Shown here: positions 52,601-62,702 of the stretch, one piece after another
Layout of the letters: each line of letters begins with the position of its first letter
Numbering within the stretch: position 1 is the first letter of the stretch
Assembly: GCF_900107685.1 (NCBI RefSeq)
Contig: NZ_FNRQ01000006.1
Span: forward strand, 310,001-374,000
Length of the DNA: 64,000 bases
Source of the DNA: Paraburkholderia sartisoli
GTDB taxonomy: Bacteria; Pseudomonadota; Gammaproteobacteria; Burkholderiales; Burkholderiaceae
Direction: 5' to 3'
Translations under genes and position numbers: made by a program
Notes under the pieces: generated by a model
The model's database searches: none
What the model saw: the letters and a program-made list of their open reading frames with translations, nothing else
Told to the model about the DNA's origin: nothing

Positions 52601-53491
52601 ATGCGTATCTTTCTTACGGGTGCGACCGGCTTTATCGGTTCGGCCCTCGTTCCTGAACTTGTCGAGGCCGGTCATCACGTGGTCGGCATGACCCGTTCTG
52701 ACGCGGGAGCGCAGGCGCTTGTCGATGCGGGCGCCGAGGTGCATCGCGGAACCCTCGAGGATTCCGCGAGTTTGCGCAGCGGCGCCGCAAACGCAGATGC
52801 CGTCATCCACACGGCCTTCGATCACGATTTCTCGAAGTTCGTCGAGAATTGCGAGAAGGACAGGCGTGCCATCGCCGCACTCGGTTCCGCACTCGCCGGC
52901 TCCGATCGGCTCCTGATCATCACCTCGGGGACGGGAATGGGCAGCGGTCAGCATGGCAGGCCGGCGACCGAGGACGTCTTCGATACCGGTCATCCCAATC
53001 CGCGCATCGCGTCCGAACTGGCTGCCAATGTGCTGCTGGAGGCGGGTATCAACGTGTCCGTGGTGCGATTGCCGCAGGTTCACAATCCGTTCAAGCAGGG
53101 CCTCATCGCACCGCTCATCGGCATCGCTCGCGAAAAAGGCGTCGTGGCTTACGTGGGTGAGGGCCGTAACCGCTGGCCGGCGGGTCACCTGTCCGATGTC
53201 GCGCGTCTCTATCGGCTCGCCGTGGAGGCCCGTGAACGGGGCGCACGTTATCACGCGGTCGGTGAAGAAGGCATCAGCAGTCGCGAAATCGCCGAGGCGC
53301 TGGGGCGGGGGCTGAACTTGCCGACGGTTTCGATCGCCCAGGCGGAAGCCGCGGCGCATTTCGGATGGATGGCGATGTTCGTCGGTCTGGATATGCCGGC
53401 TTCCAGCGCCTGGACGCAGGCGCGACTGGGCTGGCATCCAGTGGGGCCGACGCTGGTCGCCGATCTCGACGAAGCGCGTTACATCGCGTAG
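52601..53491 (+). CDS. NAD-dependent epimerase/dehydratase-like SDR
   Basis: A 296-residue extended/atypical SDR. MRIFLTGATGFIGSALVPEL is the cofactor loop (GATGFIG); ADAVIHTAFDHDFSKF, LIITSGTGMGSG and WPAGHLSDVARLYRLAVEA follow, as in the divergent SDRs often paired with MmyB-type regulators. No clear Tyr-x3-Lys is visible in the usual place, so it may act as a reductase of unusual substrates or bind cofactor only. AGGGAG precedes the ATG. Confidence 0.87.
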   Translation: MRIFLTGATGFIGSALVPELVEAGHHVVGMTRSDAGAQALVDAGAEVHRGTLEDSASLRSGAANADAVIHTAFDHDFSKFVENCEKDRRAIAALGSALAGSDRLLIITSGTGMGSGQHGRPATEDVFDTGHPNPRIASELAANVLLEAGINVSVVRLPQVHNPFKQGLIAPLIGIAREKGVVAYVGEGRNRWPAGHLSDVARLYRLAVEARERGARYHAVGEEGISSREIAEALGRGLNLPTVSIAQAEAAAHFGWMAMFVGLDMPASSAWTQARLGWHPVGPTLVADLDEARYIA

Positions 53492-53520
53492 TTTTCCCTG
53501 GGGTGTGACATTGCACGACA

Positions 53521-53560
53521 TTCCCGGCTCCAGATTCGTGTTCGAACCTGGAGCCGGGAA
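53521..53560. terminator. Strong hairpin between convergent SDR genes
   Basis: TTCCCGGCTCCAG (53521-53533) and CTGGAGCCGGGAA (53548-53560) are perfect 13-bp complementary arms around a 14-base loop, 29 bp after one stop codon and 79 bp from the convergent one. Likely a bidirectional terminator or transcript-end protecting hairpin. Confidence 0.65.
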
Positions 53561-53639
53561 GATGCACTTATCCGCCGCAGCTGAGGAGTAAGCAACGGGC
53601 GCATCCATCGATCCCTTCGACCACGCGCCCGAGACCTCA

Positions 53640-54398
53640 TCACCACGGGATCGTTTCGCTCTCCCAACGCGTGAACGTTCCGGTGGGGCTATCCGGGCCC
53701 AGCAGTGCGACGCGCACCGCCTCGCGCGCGCCGTCCTCGACGGTTGCCGTGCCCGCATATCCGTTGAGGTTCGTCCGGGTAAAGCCCGGGGAGACGGCGT
53801 TGACCTTGATCCCCTCCGGCTCCAGCTCGATCGCCATGGCGACCGTCAACGCGTTGAGCGCCGTCTTGGACGCAGGGTAGACAGGGCCGAAGATCGAGCG
53901 ATAGGCGAAGGCCGGGTTCGAGTTCGTCGTCAGCGACCCGACGCCACTCGACACGTTGACGATGCGGGCTGCCGGCGCCTTGCGCAGGAGCGGCAGCATC
54001 GCCTGGTAGACGGCGAGGACGCCGAACACGTTGGTGTCCCACACCGCGCGCATTTCATCGAGCGACACGTTGCCCGGGCGGGTCGTCCTTGCATACTCTT
54101 CGACGGACTGGCCGGGCCGTTTGTTCGTATTCGAGATGGCCGCGTTCTGGACGAGCACGTCGAGACGGCCGAACTCATTGCCAACGCGTTCCGCCGCGGC
54201 AGCGATCGAAGCCTGATCGGTCACGTCGAGCTGGAGCGCGCGGGCGTCCGGCCCCACCTCTCTCGCCGCCGCCTCGCCGCGCTCGAAATCGCGCGACCCG
54301 ACCAGCACCATGAAGCCGTGCGCCACGAGATCCTTTGCGATCTGAAGGCCGATTCCCTGATTAGCCCCGGTGACGAGCGCGATGGGTTTGTCCTGCAT
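53640..54398 (-). CDS. Short-chain dehydrogenase/reductase
   Basis: A 252-residue classical SDR. ALVTGANQGIGLQIAKDL is the cofactor motif, LDVLVQNAAIS the structural NNAG variant (QNAA), IVNVSSGVGSL the catalytic Ser and YPASKTAL the Tyr-x3-Lys. It resembles carbonyl-reductase-like SDRs that reduce aldehydes and ketones. AGGAGATCACC precedes ATG 54398. It lies 83 bp after a second SDR gene in the same direction. Confidence 0.9.
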   Translation of the reverse strand: MQDKPIALVTGANQGIGLQIAKDLVAHGFMVLVGSRDFERGEAAAREVGPDARALQLDVTDQASIAAAAERVGNEFGRLDVLVQNAAISNTNKRPGQSVEEYARTTRPGNVSLDEMRAVWDTNVFGVLAVYQAMLPLLRKAPAARIVNVSSGVGSLTTNSNPAFAYRSIFGPVYPASKTALNALTVAMAIELEPEGIKVNAVSPGFTRTNLNGYAGTATVEDGAREAVRVALLGPDSPTGTFTRWESETIPW

Positions 54399-54481
54399 GG
54401 TGATCTCCTTTTCGTATTGCGTTGCATTGCGTTGCATTGCGTCGTAGCGCGCGGAAGCCATTTCCGCGTGGCGCCCACGGG

Positions 54482-55231
54482 TCAGCGAACCTCGGCCGCC
54501 CATGCTTCGGCGTCGGCGCCGGCCGGAATGCGCATCGGGGATGACGGATCGGTCGCCGCGCGCCACACGGCTTCGGCGACATCCTGTGCCTGGGTAACCG
54601 GCGACGACGCATCCTCCAGTCCCGCGAAAACCTGCTTGACGATCCCGGCATAGGCCTCGTGGTCAAGGCCATGCATGTGCGCGCGCGCGTTTTCGAAGAA
54701 GCGCGTCGCGGGCGCGCGGCCCGGCAGCACCAGGCGTGCCCGCACGCCGAACGGCTCGAGTTCCAGCGCCATCGACTCGGTGAACGCATTCACCGCCGCC
54801 TTGCTCGCGCGATACGCGGTGATCAGGGGCAGCGCCTTCAACGTCACGCTCGACGTGACGTTCACGACGACACCGACCCTGCGCTGCCGGAACTGGGGCA
54901 ACACCGCCTGCGTCAATGCGATCGTGCCGATGGTGTTGGTCTCGAAGATCTCGCGCACCGTCGCGATCGGGACGAGTTCTGCCGGAGAAGCCGCGCCAAA
55001 GCCCGCGTTGTTGACGAGGACGTCGATCGGGCCCGCGGCCTCGACGGCCTGGCGGATGCTCTCCGGATCGGTGACGTCGAGCGCGAGCACGCGCAGGCGG
55101 TCTGACGGCGGCAGCACGTCGGCACGCGGCGTGCGCATCGTGGCGACGACGTGCCAGTCGCGGGCCAGGAAGTAGCGGGCGATCTCGAGGCCAAATCCGG
55201 AAGAGCAGCCGGTGATGAGTACGGTTTTCAT
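54482..55231 (-). CDS. Short-chain dehydrogenase/reductase
   Basis: A 249-residue classical SDR. VLITGCSSGFGLEIARYF is the cofactor loop, IDVLVNNAGFGAASPAELV the NNAG motif, VVNVTSSVTLKALP the catalytic Ser region and YRASKAAVNAF the Tyr-x3-Lys. Divergent from the AraC regulator, which probably controls it and the SDR gene downstream. Substrate unknown. Confidence 0.9.
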   Translation of the reverse strand: MKTVLITGCSSGFGLEIARYFLARDWHVVATMRTPRADVLPPSDRLRVLALDVTDPESIRQAVEAAGPIDVLVNNAGFGAASPAELVPIATVREIFETNTIGTIALTQAVLPQFRQRRVGVVVNVTSSVTLKALPLITAYRASKAAVNAFTESMALELEPFGVRARLVLPGRAPATRFFENARAHMHGLDHEAYAGIVKQVFAGLEDASSPVTQAQDVAEAVWRAATDPSSPMRIPAGADAEAWAAEVR

Positions 55232-55326
55232 GGGAAGTCCTGTGGGGGAGTGTGCCCATACGATAGATCGCTGGAACCGTACTTGCTACAATCAATCATC
55301 CGAATTTCATTTGCAGGAGTCCGGCG

Positions 55327-56244
55327 ATGATCGATCCGTTAGCCGAAGTCGTGACGCTGCTGCAACCGGGTGCCCGGTTCTCCAAACTCGTCCTTGGCGC
55401 CAGCCCCTGGCGCATCAGTCGCTCGGACGCCGGCCAGCCGTTCTATTGCGTGATCCTCGAGGGCGGGTGCCGCATCGCGATCGACGGACACGCGCCCATC
55501 GAGCTGCTGTCGGGTGACTTCGTGCTGATTCCCGCGGCCTATGGCGTCGCGATGTCCAGCCTCGAACCACCGCCGCCGGGCGTGGAGACGCCGGCGCCCG
55601 TCGCGCTGGGCAACGGCGAATTCAGAATCGGCGCCGCGGGCAGTCCGATCGACGCGCGCATGATGGCGGGCCACTGCAGCTTCGGTTCGCCGGATGCGTC
55701 CCTGCTGGTTTCGTTGCTGCCGCAACTGGTGCATGTGCGCGGCGAGCAGCGACTGGCGACGCTCGTGCAACTCGTGCGAGAGGAAACGCGCGAGCAGCGG
55801 CCCGCGCGCGAAGTCGTGCTTTCACGCCTGCTGGAAGTGCTGCTCATCGAGGCGCTGCGGTCGACCGCGGAAACGAATGCGTCACCGGGCCTCGTGCGCG
55901 GGCTCGCCGACAGCCGCCTCGCGGCCGCGATCCGCGGGATGCACGAACGCCCGACGCATGCATGGACGATTGCCGAGCTCGCGAAGGAAGCCGCGCTCTC
56001 GCGCTCGACCTTTTTCGAGCGCTTCACTCGCGCGGTCGGCGTTGCGCCGATGGAATATCTGCTCACGTGGCGCATGGCGCTCGCGAAGGACCTGCTGCGC
56101 CGCAATGAAGGCCGGGTCGCCGAGATCGCGCAGCGCGTCGGTTACAGCTCCGCCAGCACCTTCAGTGTCGCCTTCACGCGGCACGTCGGCCGGCCGCCTA
56201 CGCAGTACGCGCGCGAGGAGCAGGCGGCCGCGAACGTCGCGTAA
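55327..56244 (+). CDS. AraC-family regulator with cupin sensor domain
   Basis: A 305-residue regulator. The N-terminal cupin_6-like domain has ASPWRISRSDAGQPFYCVIL, then GGCRIAIDGHAPIELLSGDF and VLIPAAYGVAMSS. The C-terminal double helix-turn-helix includes WTIAELAKEAALSRSTFFER and EIAQRVGYSSASTFSVAFTR. This subtype commonly regulates an adjacent divergent SDR or oxidoreductase, here the two leftward SDR genes. Ends in an alanine-rich tail. Confidence 0.92.
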   Translation: MIDPLAEVVTLLQPGARFSKLVLGASPWRISRSDAGQPFYCVILEGGCRIAIDGHAPIELLSGDFVLIPAAYGVAMSSLEPPPPGVETPAPVALGNGEFRIGAAGSPIDARMMAGHCSFGSPDASLLVSLLPQLVHVRGEQRLATLVQLVREETREQRPAREVVLSRLLEVLLIEALRSTAETNASPGLVRGLADSRLAAAIRGMHERPTHAWTIAELAKEAALSRSTFFERFTRAVGVAPMEYLLTWRMALAKDLLRRNEGRVAEIAQRVGYSSASTFSVAFTRHVGRPPTQYAREEQAAANVA

Positions 56245-56383
56245 GACGGCGCGAACCGGCAGTTCCCGGATCTGTCAGCGCGTGGTGAAGGTCGTCGCCG
56301 AATACGCGTCGATGACTCTCATCGGGCTCAGCGCGTAGTTGCATTCAGCGCGGCTTTCGACATCACGATTCCCGAACAGGCTG

Positions 56384-56893
56384 CTACAGCGACGAAGCCG
56401 CCCTTGCCGCCTGATCGTAAAGCCCGCTCATTCGCACAAAAAACCGCGCGAACTCAGACATCGCTGGCTTCATGTCATCTTCGATGATGCCGAGCAGACA
56501 GCGCTCGCGCACCTCACGATAGTTCGCGATTACCTTCTCGCCATCCGGCGTCGTCTGATACAGCACTTCCTTGCCAACCTTCTGACCCGTCACGAGCTTC
56601 GCGGCGAGCAGCTTCTTCAGCGAATAGCTGACCGAATGCGTATCGGCGAGATTGAGCACGAAACAGATGTCCGCGAGTTTCCGGTTGCGCGCCCGATGCG
56701 CGACCTGATGCAACACGACGACATCCATGAAGGTGAGGTCGCCGTGACCGGCCGCCTTCGTGCCGCGCTCCAGCCATTCGTTGAACGCGTTCCAGCAGAC
56801 GATCATCCCGAACTCGAACTCGCTCAGTCCTTCATTGCCGGGGGACACCAGATGCGGCGACAGAACCACGGGTTTTTTAGCTCCTTTCATCAT
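56384..56893 (-). CDS. Winged-helix (MarR-like) regulator
   Basis: A 169-residue protein. LTFMDVVVLHQVAHRARNRK, CFVLNLADTHSVSYSLKKLL and AKLVTGQKVGKEVLYQTTPD give the helix-turn-helix and wing of a MarR-like fold (predicted MarR, HTH_27 type). It is divergent from the hydantoinase operon across about 227 bp and probably controls it. GAGGAGG lies upstream of the tandem ATG codons at 56893/56890. Confidence 0.85.
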   Translation of the reverse strand: MMKGAKKPVVLSPHLVSPGNEGLSEFEFGMIVCWNAFNEWLERGTKAAGHGDLTFMDVVVLHQVAHRARNRKLADICFVLNLADTHSVSYSLKKLLAAKLVTGQKVGKEVLYQTTPDGEKVIANYREVRERCLLGIIEDDMKPAMSEFARFFVRMSGLYDQAARAASSL

Positions 56894-57120
56894 TTGCCTC
56901 CTCGTTTTCCCGGATTTTAGCACTTTGACAATAATGTCACGTTGACGAAACGCTGGCGTTTCACTAGTGTTGATCCATCGTTGATCACAACCCGCTGCTT
57001 TTGCTCTGGACCCGTATGCGGCCGTCCGTGGGCTTTCTGTTGCCCGCCGTTTGCGGATTGTCCGTACGCCAGCAGCAACTGACAGCGGGTGTGGCGATTC
57101 GCCCCCCAGGAGAAAAGAAG

Positions 57121-59262
57121 ATGCAAAACGAAAGTGACGCTGCCGCGGCCATGAAGCCGAACGTGGCGCAAATCCGGCTGTCCGTGGATATCGGCGGGAC
57201 GTTTACCGATGTCGTCCTGGAAACGGCCGAGCACCGGTTCACGAAGAAAGTGTTGACGACGCCGGAACAGCCCGAGCGGGCGGTACTCGACGGCGCGCAG
57301 CTGGCGCTGGGCGACGCGGGTCTCGTGTTCGCCGACATCGACGTCTTCGTGCATGGCACCACGCTCGCCACGAACGCGGTGCTCGAACGCCGCGGCGCAC
57401 TGACGGCGCTGATCGGCACCACGGGTTTTCGCGACGTCATCGAAATCGGCACGGAAGGCCGTTACGACCAGTACGACCTGCAGATCGAAAAGCAGGTGCC
57501 GCTGGTGCCGCGTGCGCTACGGGTCACGGTCGAGGAGCGGATGAATGCGAAGGGCGAGGTACTGCTGCCGTTGAACGAACGCATGCTGCACCGTCACATC
57601 GATTTTCTGCACGCGCAGCGCGTGGAAAGCGTGGCGATCTGCTTTCTGCACGCCTATGCAAATGCGGTGCATGAACAGCGCGCCAGAGAGATCATCGCCC
57701 GCGCGTTGCCGGACCTGTCGATCTCGATCTCAAGCGAAGTCTGCCCCGAGATCCGCGAGTATGAACGCACGTCGACCACGCTCACCAACGCCTACGTGAA
57801 GCCGCTGATGTCGGCGTATCTGGGGCGTATGCGCACGGCACTCGACGCCGCCGGTTTTCGCGGACCCATTTATCTCGTCACGTCGAACGGTGGTTTGACC
57901 TCGGTGGAAACCGCACGCCAGTTCCCCGTCCGGCTGGTCGAATCAGGGCCCGCCGGCGGCGCGATCTTTGCCGCCGATGTTGCGCGGCGCGCCGACGAGC
58001 GCAAGGTGCTCGCGTTCGACATGGGCGGCACCACCGCCAAGGTTTGTCTGATCGACCAGTTCAATCCGGATCACGACCGTATCTACGAAGTCGACCGCGC
58101 GGCGCGTTTCCAGAAGGGCAGCGGTTTGCCATTGCGCATTCCGGTGATCGATCTGGTGGAGATCGGGGCGGGCGGCGGATCGATCGCCCGCATCGACGCG
58201 CTCAGGAACGTCGTGGTGGGTCCGCAAAGCGCGAGTTCGGTGCCGGGGCCCGCGTGCTACGGCCGCGGCGGCACGCAGCCCACCGTCACCGATGCCGACG
58301 TGGTGCTTGGGTTGATCGATCCGGCCGCTTTTGCGGGCGGATCGGTGCAGCTCGACGTCGAAGCGTCGCGCGTCGCGCTGCGCTCGGAGATCGCCGAACC
58401 TTTGGGAATGACACCGGAACTGGCTGCATTCGCCGTCTACGAGATGGTGTGCGAAAGCATGGCGAGCGCGGCGCGCGCGCACGCGATCGAGAAGGGCAAA
58501 GGTTTCGCCGATCGCACACTGATTGCCTTCGGCGGCGCCGCGCCGCTGCACGCCGCGCGGGTCGCCGAAAAGATCGGCGCGAGCCGCGTGCTGGTTCCAC
58601 CGGGCGCGGGCGTCGGTTCAGCGGTGGGATTCCTGCGCGCGCCGGTTGCCTACGAGATCGTGCGCAGCTACCACGTGCGCCTCGACAGTTTCGATGCCGG
58701 CGCGGTCGGGACAATGCTCGGTGCGATGGAAACGGAAGCGCGCGCAGTGGTCAGCGAGGGCGCCGCCGGTGCGCCGATGCAGGTGCGTCGCGTTGCCTTT
58801 ATGCGTTACGTCGGGCAGGGACATGAAATCGCCGTCGATACACCCCATGGCGACGATCCCGCGGCCTGTGCGCGGATCCTCGGCGAGCGCTTCGCCAGTG
58901 CGTACTCCCAGCTTTTCAACCGCACCATTCCCGGCGCGCCGATCGAAATCCTCAGCTGGTCGGTGACCGTCAGCGCACACAGCGCCGCGGCCGGCCTGAA
59001 CGCCGCTGCACTGGAGTCCGGGGCTGCGGCGTTGGCCGAAGGCGAACGTGAATATTTCGACGGACACAACGGCGCGCGCATACCGGTGCCGGTGTACCGG
59101 CGCGAAACGCTGGCGCGCGATGCGCGCGTGAGCGGGCCCGCGCTGATCGTCGAACGTGAAACCACGACTTTCGTGACCGCCGCCTTCGATGCCGAAGTCG
59201 ACCGGCACGGCAACATCGTCCTGCAACGCAAGCAGCAACAGCAACCCGGAGACCGCACATGA
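57121..59262 (+). CDS. hyuA: Hydantoinase/oxoprolinase family protein, subunit A
   Basis: A 713-residue ATP-dependent ring-opening amidohydrolase subunit. RLSVDIGGTFTDVVLE is the actin-like phosphate motif, VHGTTLATNAVLERRGA follows, and LAFDMGGTTAKVCLID is the second nucleotide-binding loop; GAGGGSIARIDALRNVVVGP and GPACYGRGGTQPTVTDADVV are the family signatures. With subunit B it cleaves cyclic amides such as N-methylhydantoin or 5-oxoproline, or carboxylates ketones (acetone/acetophenone carboxylase relatives). The latter need an extra subunit not seen here. AGGAGA lies before ATG 57121. Confidence 0.9.
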   Translation: MQNESDAAAAMKPNVAQIRLSVDIGGTFTDVVLETAEHRFTKKVLTTPEQPERAVLDGAQLALGDAGLVFADIDVFVHGTTLATNAVLERRGALTALIGTTGFRDVIEIGTEGRYDQYDLQIEKQVPLVPRALRVTVEERMNAKGEVLLPLNERMLHRHIDFLHAQRVESVAICFLHAYANAVHEQRAREIIARALPDLSISISSEVCPEIREYERTSTTLTNAYVKPLMSAYLGRMRTALDAAGFRGPIYLVTSNGGLTSVETARQFPVRLVESGPAGGAIFAADVARRADERKVLAFDMGGTTAKVCLIDQFNPDHDRIYEVDRAARFQKGSGLPLRIPVIDLVEIGAGGGSIARIDALRNVVVGPQSASSVPGPACYGRGGTQPTVTDADVVLGLIDPAAFAGGSVQLDVEASRVALRSEIAEPLGMTPELAAFAVYEMVCESMASAARAHAIEKGKGFADRTLIAFGGAAPLHAARVAEKIGASRVLVPPGAGVGSAVGFLRAPVAYEIVRSYHVRLDSFDAGAVGTMLGAMETEARAVVSEGAAGAPMQVRRVAFMRYVGQGHEIAVDTPHGDDPAACARILGERFASAYSQLFNRTIPGAPIEILSWSVTVSAHSAAAGLNAAALESGAAALAEGEREYFDGHNGARIPVPVYRRETLARDARVSGPALIVERETTTFVTAAFDAEVDRHGNIVLQRKQQQQPGDRT

Positions 59263-60914
59263 ACACTTACGACGCGCTTCAAACCATCGAGTTGCAGACC
59301 ATGTGGCATCGCCTGATCGCGATTGTCGAAGAACAGGCGCAAACGTTGTTGCGCACGGCATTCAGTCCGATCGTCCGGGAGTGCGGCGATCTGTCGGCCG
59401 GCGTATTCGACACGCAAGGACGCATGCTCGCGCAGGCGGTGACCGGCGCACCGGGTCACGTCAACACGATGGCCGAATCGGTGCAGCACTTCCTGCGCCG
59501 CTATCCGCTCGACACGATGCAGCCCGGCGACGTATTCCTGACCAACGATCCCTGGATGGGCACGGGGCACCTGAACGACTTCGTCATGGTGACCCCGGCT
59601 TTCCGCGGCGGGGAGGCGGTGGCGCTTTTCTGCGCGACGAGTCACATCATGGATATCGGCGGCCTCGGTTTCGGTCCGGATGCGCTGGACGTCTACATGG
59701 AAGGCCTGTATATCCCGCCGCTCAGGCTGTTCGACGGCGGCGAACTGAACGGCACGCTCATGGACATGATCCGCGGCAATACGCGTCAGCCGATGGAGAC
59801 CGAGGGCGATACATACGCGCTCGCCGCGTGCAATGCAGTGGGTGCGAAGCGGCTCGTCGAAATGATGGATGAGTTTGGCCTGGCGTCGCTGGACGCGCTG
59901 GGGCAGTTCATCCTGGAGCGCTCGCGCGAGGCCATGCTCGAACAGGTCCGCAAGTTGCCGCAGGGCACGTGGCGCAACGTGATGACCGTCGACGGCTATG
60001 GCTCGCCGATCGAGATTCATGCCGCGTTGACGGTTTCAGACCACGGCATTCACGTGGATTACGAGGGCAGTTCGGCGCAGTCGGCACGCGGGATCAATGT
60101 GCCCATCAGCTATGCCACCGCCTATTCGCTGTTCGGTCTGGCCTGCGCGGTATCGGGCTGCATCCCCAACAATTCCGGTTCGCTGTCGGTATTCACGGTG
60201 GCGGCGCCGCCCGGCAGCATCCTCAATGCCGCGCGGCCGGCTCCGGTGTCGACCCGCCACGTGCTCGGGCAAATGCTGCCTGACGTGGTGTTCGGCTGCC
60301 TGCGCCAGATCATTCCCGAGCGTGTGCCGGCCGAAGGCACGGCAGCCGTCTGGCTGATCACGCTGCGTGGCGAAGCGGCGGACGCCGCCGCCGGCACCTA
60401 CGGCTTCACGCTCGGCTTCACCAGCAACGGCGGTACCGGCGCACGCGAGGCGCGCGACGGTCTTTCGGCGACCGCGTTTCCGACGAGTCTCGCATGCACG
60501 CCCGTGGAGATCGCCGAGACCCAGACGCCGCTCGTGTTCTGGCGCAAGGAGTTGCGCGAAGGCTCGGGCGGAGCGGGCAGGACGCGCGGCGGACTGGGGC
60601 AGGTGATCGAAATCGAGTCCGCGTGCCAGAAAAACTTCGAGATCCTTGCGTCGTTCGACCGGATCGATTTCCCGCCGCGCGGCCAGGACGGCGGCCACGA
60701 CGGCGCGGCGGGATTCGTCGGCCTGCGCTCCGGCGAGCGGCTGAAAGGCAAGGGCGCGCAAAGCGTGGCCGCGGGTGAGCGGCTCGTCATCATGACGCCG
60801 GGCGGCGCGGGCCGCGGCGATCCGTGCGAGCGGGATCCGCTGCTCGTGCGCTTCGATGTCGCCAGCGGGCTGGTGTCGTCGCGCGACTCGGATGCGATAT
60901 ACGGCACGGCCTGA
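59259..60914 (+). CDS. hyuB: Hydantoinase/oxoprolinase family protein, subunit B
   Basis: A 551-residue HyuB-type subunit. LRTAFSPIVRECGDLSAGVF, AVTGAPGHVNTMAESVQHFL, VFLTNDPWMGTGHLNDFVMV and the glycine-rich RTRGGLGQVIEIES and TPGGAGRGDPCERD are characteristic. It overlaps hyuA by ATGA, as expected for subunits made in equal amounts. Substrate not known; the downstream MFS transporter likely brings it into the cell. Confidence 0.9.
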   Translation: MNTYDALQTIELQTMWHRLIAIVEEQAQTLLRTAFSPIVRECGDLSAGVFDTQGRMLAQAVTGAPGHVNTMAESVQHFLRRYPLDTMQPGDVFLTNDPWMGTGHLNDFVMVTPAFRGGEAVALFCATSHIMDIGGLGFGPDALDVYMEGLYIPPLRLFDGGELNGTLMDMIRGNTRQPMETEGDTYALAACNAVGAKRLVEMMDEFGLASLDALGQFILERSREAMLEQVRKLPQGTWRNVMTVDGYGSPIEIHAALTVSDHGIHVDYEGSSAQSARGINVPISYATAYSLFGLACAVSGCIPNNSGSLSVFTVAAPPGSILNAARPAPVSTRHVLGQMLPDVVFGCLRQIIPERVPAEGTAAVWLITLRGEAADAAAGTYGFTLGFTSNGGTGAREARDGLSATAFPTSLACTPVEIAETQTPLVFWRKELREGSGGAGRTRGGLGQVIEIESACQKNFEILASFDRIDFPPRGQDGGHDGAAGFVGLRSGERLKGKGAQSVAAGERLVIMTPGGAGRGDPCERDPLLVRFDVASGLVSSRDSDAIYGTA

Positions 60915-61036
60915 GCAGCACGGGCTGGCGGCGCGGCGTCCGTGCGCGAGGCGCATATGTACCGCACCGCCAGACGGGGAAAAAGGAATTACACGCACCT
61001 TTATTGATATGTCATCCTGAACGAGAGGGTTGGGAA

Positions 61037-62410
61037 ATGAGAACCGACAGAGAAGCAGCGAAACCTGATGCGGGCGCCCGGCTGGAACGGTTGCCAATGA
61101 GCCGTTACCAATATCTGCTGTTCGCGATCGTGGCGACCGCGTTCCTGTTCGACACGGCGGATACCGCGGCGCTCGCCTACATGCTCGGCACGATCAAGGC
61201 GGAACTCGGGCTGAGCGTGGCCGAGGCTGGCGTGCTCGCCAGCGCGAGTCTGCTTGGCATGTTTTTCGGCGCCGGCATCGCGGGCATTCTGGCCGACCGC
61301 TTTGGCCGCAAGCCGATCTTCCAGTTCAGCATGCTGCTGTGGGGGCTGGGCAGCCTGTTGTGCGGTCTGTCGACGACCTACACCGGGCTGCTGAATGCGC
61401 GGCTGCTGCTCGGTGTCGGCATGGGCATGGAGTTGCCCATCGCGCTCGCGCTGATCGCCGAGTATCTGCCGACCCATCTGCGCGGCCGCTTCACCGCGAT
61501 TCTCGAAGGTTTCCTGCCGATCGGCTTCATCGGGGTCGGGATTCTGGTCTATTTCCTGATGCCGCTCGTGGGCTGGCAGGGCGTGTTCCTGGTGCTCGCC
61601 GTGCCCGCGCTCTTCCTGTTCGTGATCCGCCGCATGGTGCCGGAATCGCCGCGCTGGCTGGAGGCGGCCGGACGTCTCGACGAGGCGGAAGACGTGATGG
61701 CGCTGATCGAATCGAAGGTCATGCGTGCAGCAGGGCTGCTCAAGCTGCCGGAACCGGTAATCGGCGTCGTGACGCTGGAGGCGGACACACGGCACCGGTG
61801 GCTGTCGGCGCTCGGCGATCTCTGGCATCGCGACTATCGCAAACGCACGCTGATGCTGTGGATCGTCTGGTTCCTGACGCTACTCGGGTTCTACGGTCTG
61901 ACCTCGTGGCTCGCTTCGCTGCTGCAGCAGGCGGGCTATCCGGCGACGAAATCGATCTTCTATACGGTGCTCATCTCGTGCGCCGGGATCCCCGGCTTCA
62001 TGGCGGCGGCCTACGCGCTCGAACGCTGGGGCCGCAAGCCGACCGCGATCGCCTATCTCCTCGGCAGCGCGGCAGGGGCGTTCGTGTACGGCCAATGCAT
62101 CAGCCATCGCGCGGATCTCGCGCTCCTGATCGCCGCGGGACTGGTGATGCAGTTTTTCGTCTTCGGCATGTGGTCGGTGATCTATGCGTACACGCCGGAA
62201 CTGTACCCGACGCGATCGCGCGGAACCGGATCGAGCATGGCGTCGGCGATCGGGCGGATCGGTTCGATCATCGGCCCGTCCGGCATCGCGTTGATGCTGC
62301 CCCTGACGGGTCCGTCAGGCGCCTTCGCGGTCGGCGCGGGCTGCTTCGCGGTGGCGGCCGCCACGATCGCGCTGCTTGGCCCCGAGACCCGGGGCGTGAC
62401 GTTGAACTGA
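61037..62410 (+). CDS. MFS transporter (sugar/aromatic-acid porter-like)
   Basis: A 457-residue, 12-helix transporter. The loop 2-3 motif is ILADRFGRKPIFQFSMLL, the helix-5 region GVGMGMELPIALALIAEYLP followed by THLRGRFTAIL, and the late ELYPTRSRGTGSSMASAIGR, all typical of the sugar porter/aromatic acid:H+ symporter group. Start 61037 with GAGGG upstream. Codirectional with hyuAB (122 bp gap), so it likely imports the same substrate. Confidence 0.87.
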   Translation: MRTDREAAKPDAGARLERLPMSRYQYLLFAIVATAFLFDTADTAALAYMLGTIKAELGLSVAEAGVLASASLLGMFFGAGIAGILADRFGRKPIFQFSMLLWGLGSLLCGLSTTYTGLLNARLLLGVGMGMELPIALALIAEYLPTHLRGRFTAILEGFLPIGFIGVGILVYFLMPLVGWQGVFLVLAVPALFLFVIRRMVPESPRWLEAAGRLDEAEDVMALIESKVMRAAGLLKLPEPVIGVVTLEADTRHRWLSALGDLWHRDYRKRTLMLWIVWFLTLLGFYGLTSWLASLLQQAGYPATKSIFYTVLISCAGIPGFMAAAYALERWGRKPTAIAYLLGSAAGAFVYGQCISHRADLALLIAAGLVMQFFVFGMWSVIYAYTPELYPTRSRGTGSSMASAIGRIGSIIGPSGIALMLPLTGPSGAFAVGAGCFAVAAATIALLGPETRGVTLN

Positions 62411-62702
62411 GCGCGAAGGCTACTTTTGTGCTCGTCCATGTCAAATAGGGCTCTGGCGAATTGCCATGGCACGGACGGCATGTTGACGTCCCGGGCCGCC
62501 TCGAGGGAGCGGCAGGGGCGAAAGGATCGTTGCTAAAAAACGAACGTTGAAAGATCGACGATGGCGTTGTTCCGCGATCCGCTACACACCCGCAAGGCAG
62601 GACTGTGGCAATCACGGGTTTTATTCTCAATGACTACAAGTTTGCTATCGCACGGCCTTCGCGGGTATCTTGCCCATTCCAAAGCGCAAAGGGCAAGGAC
62701 TT

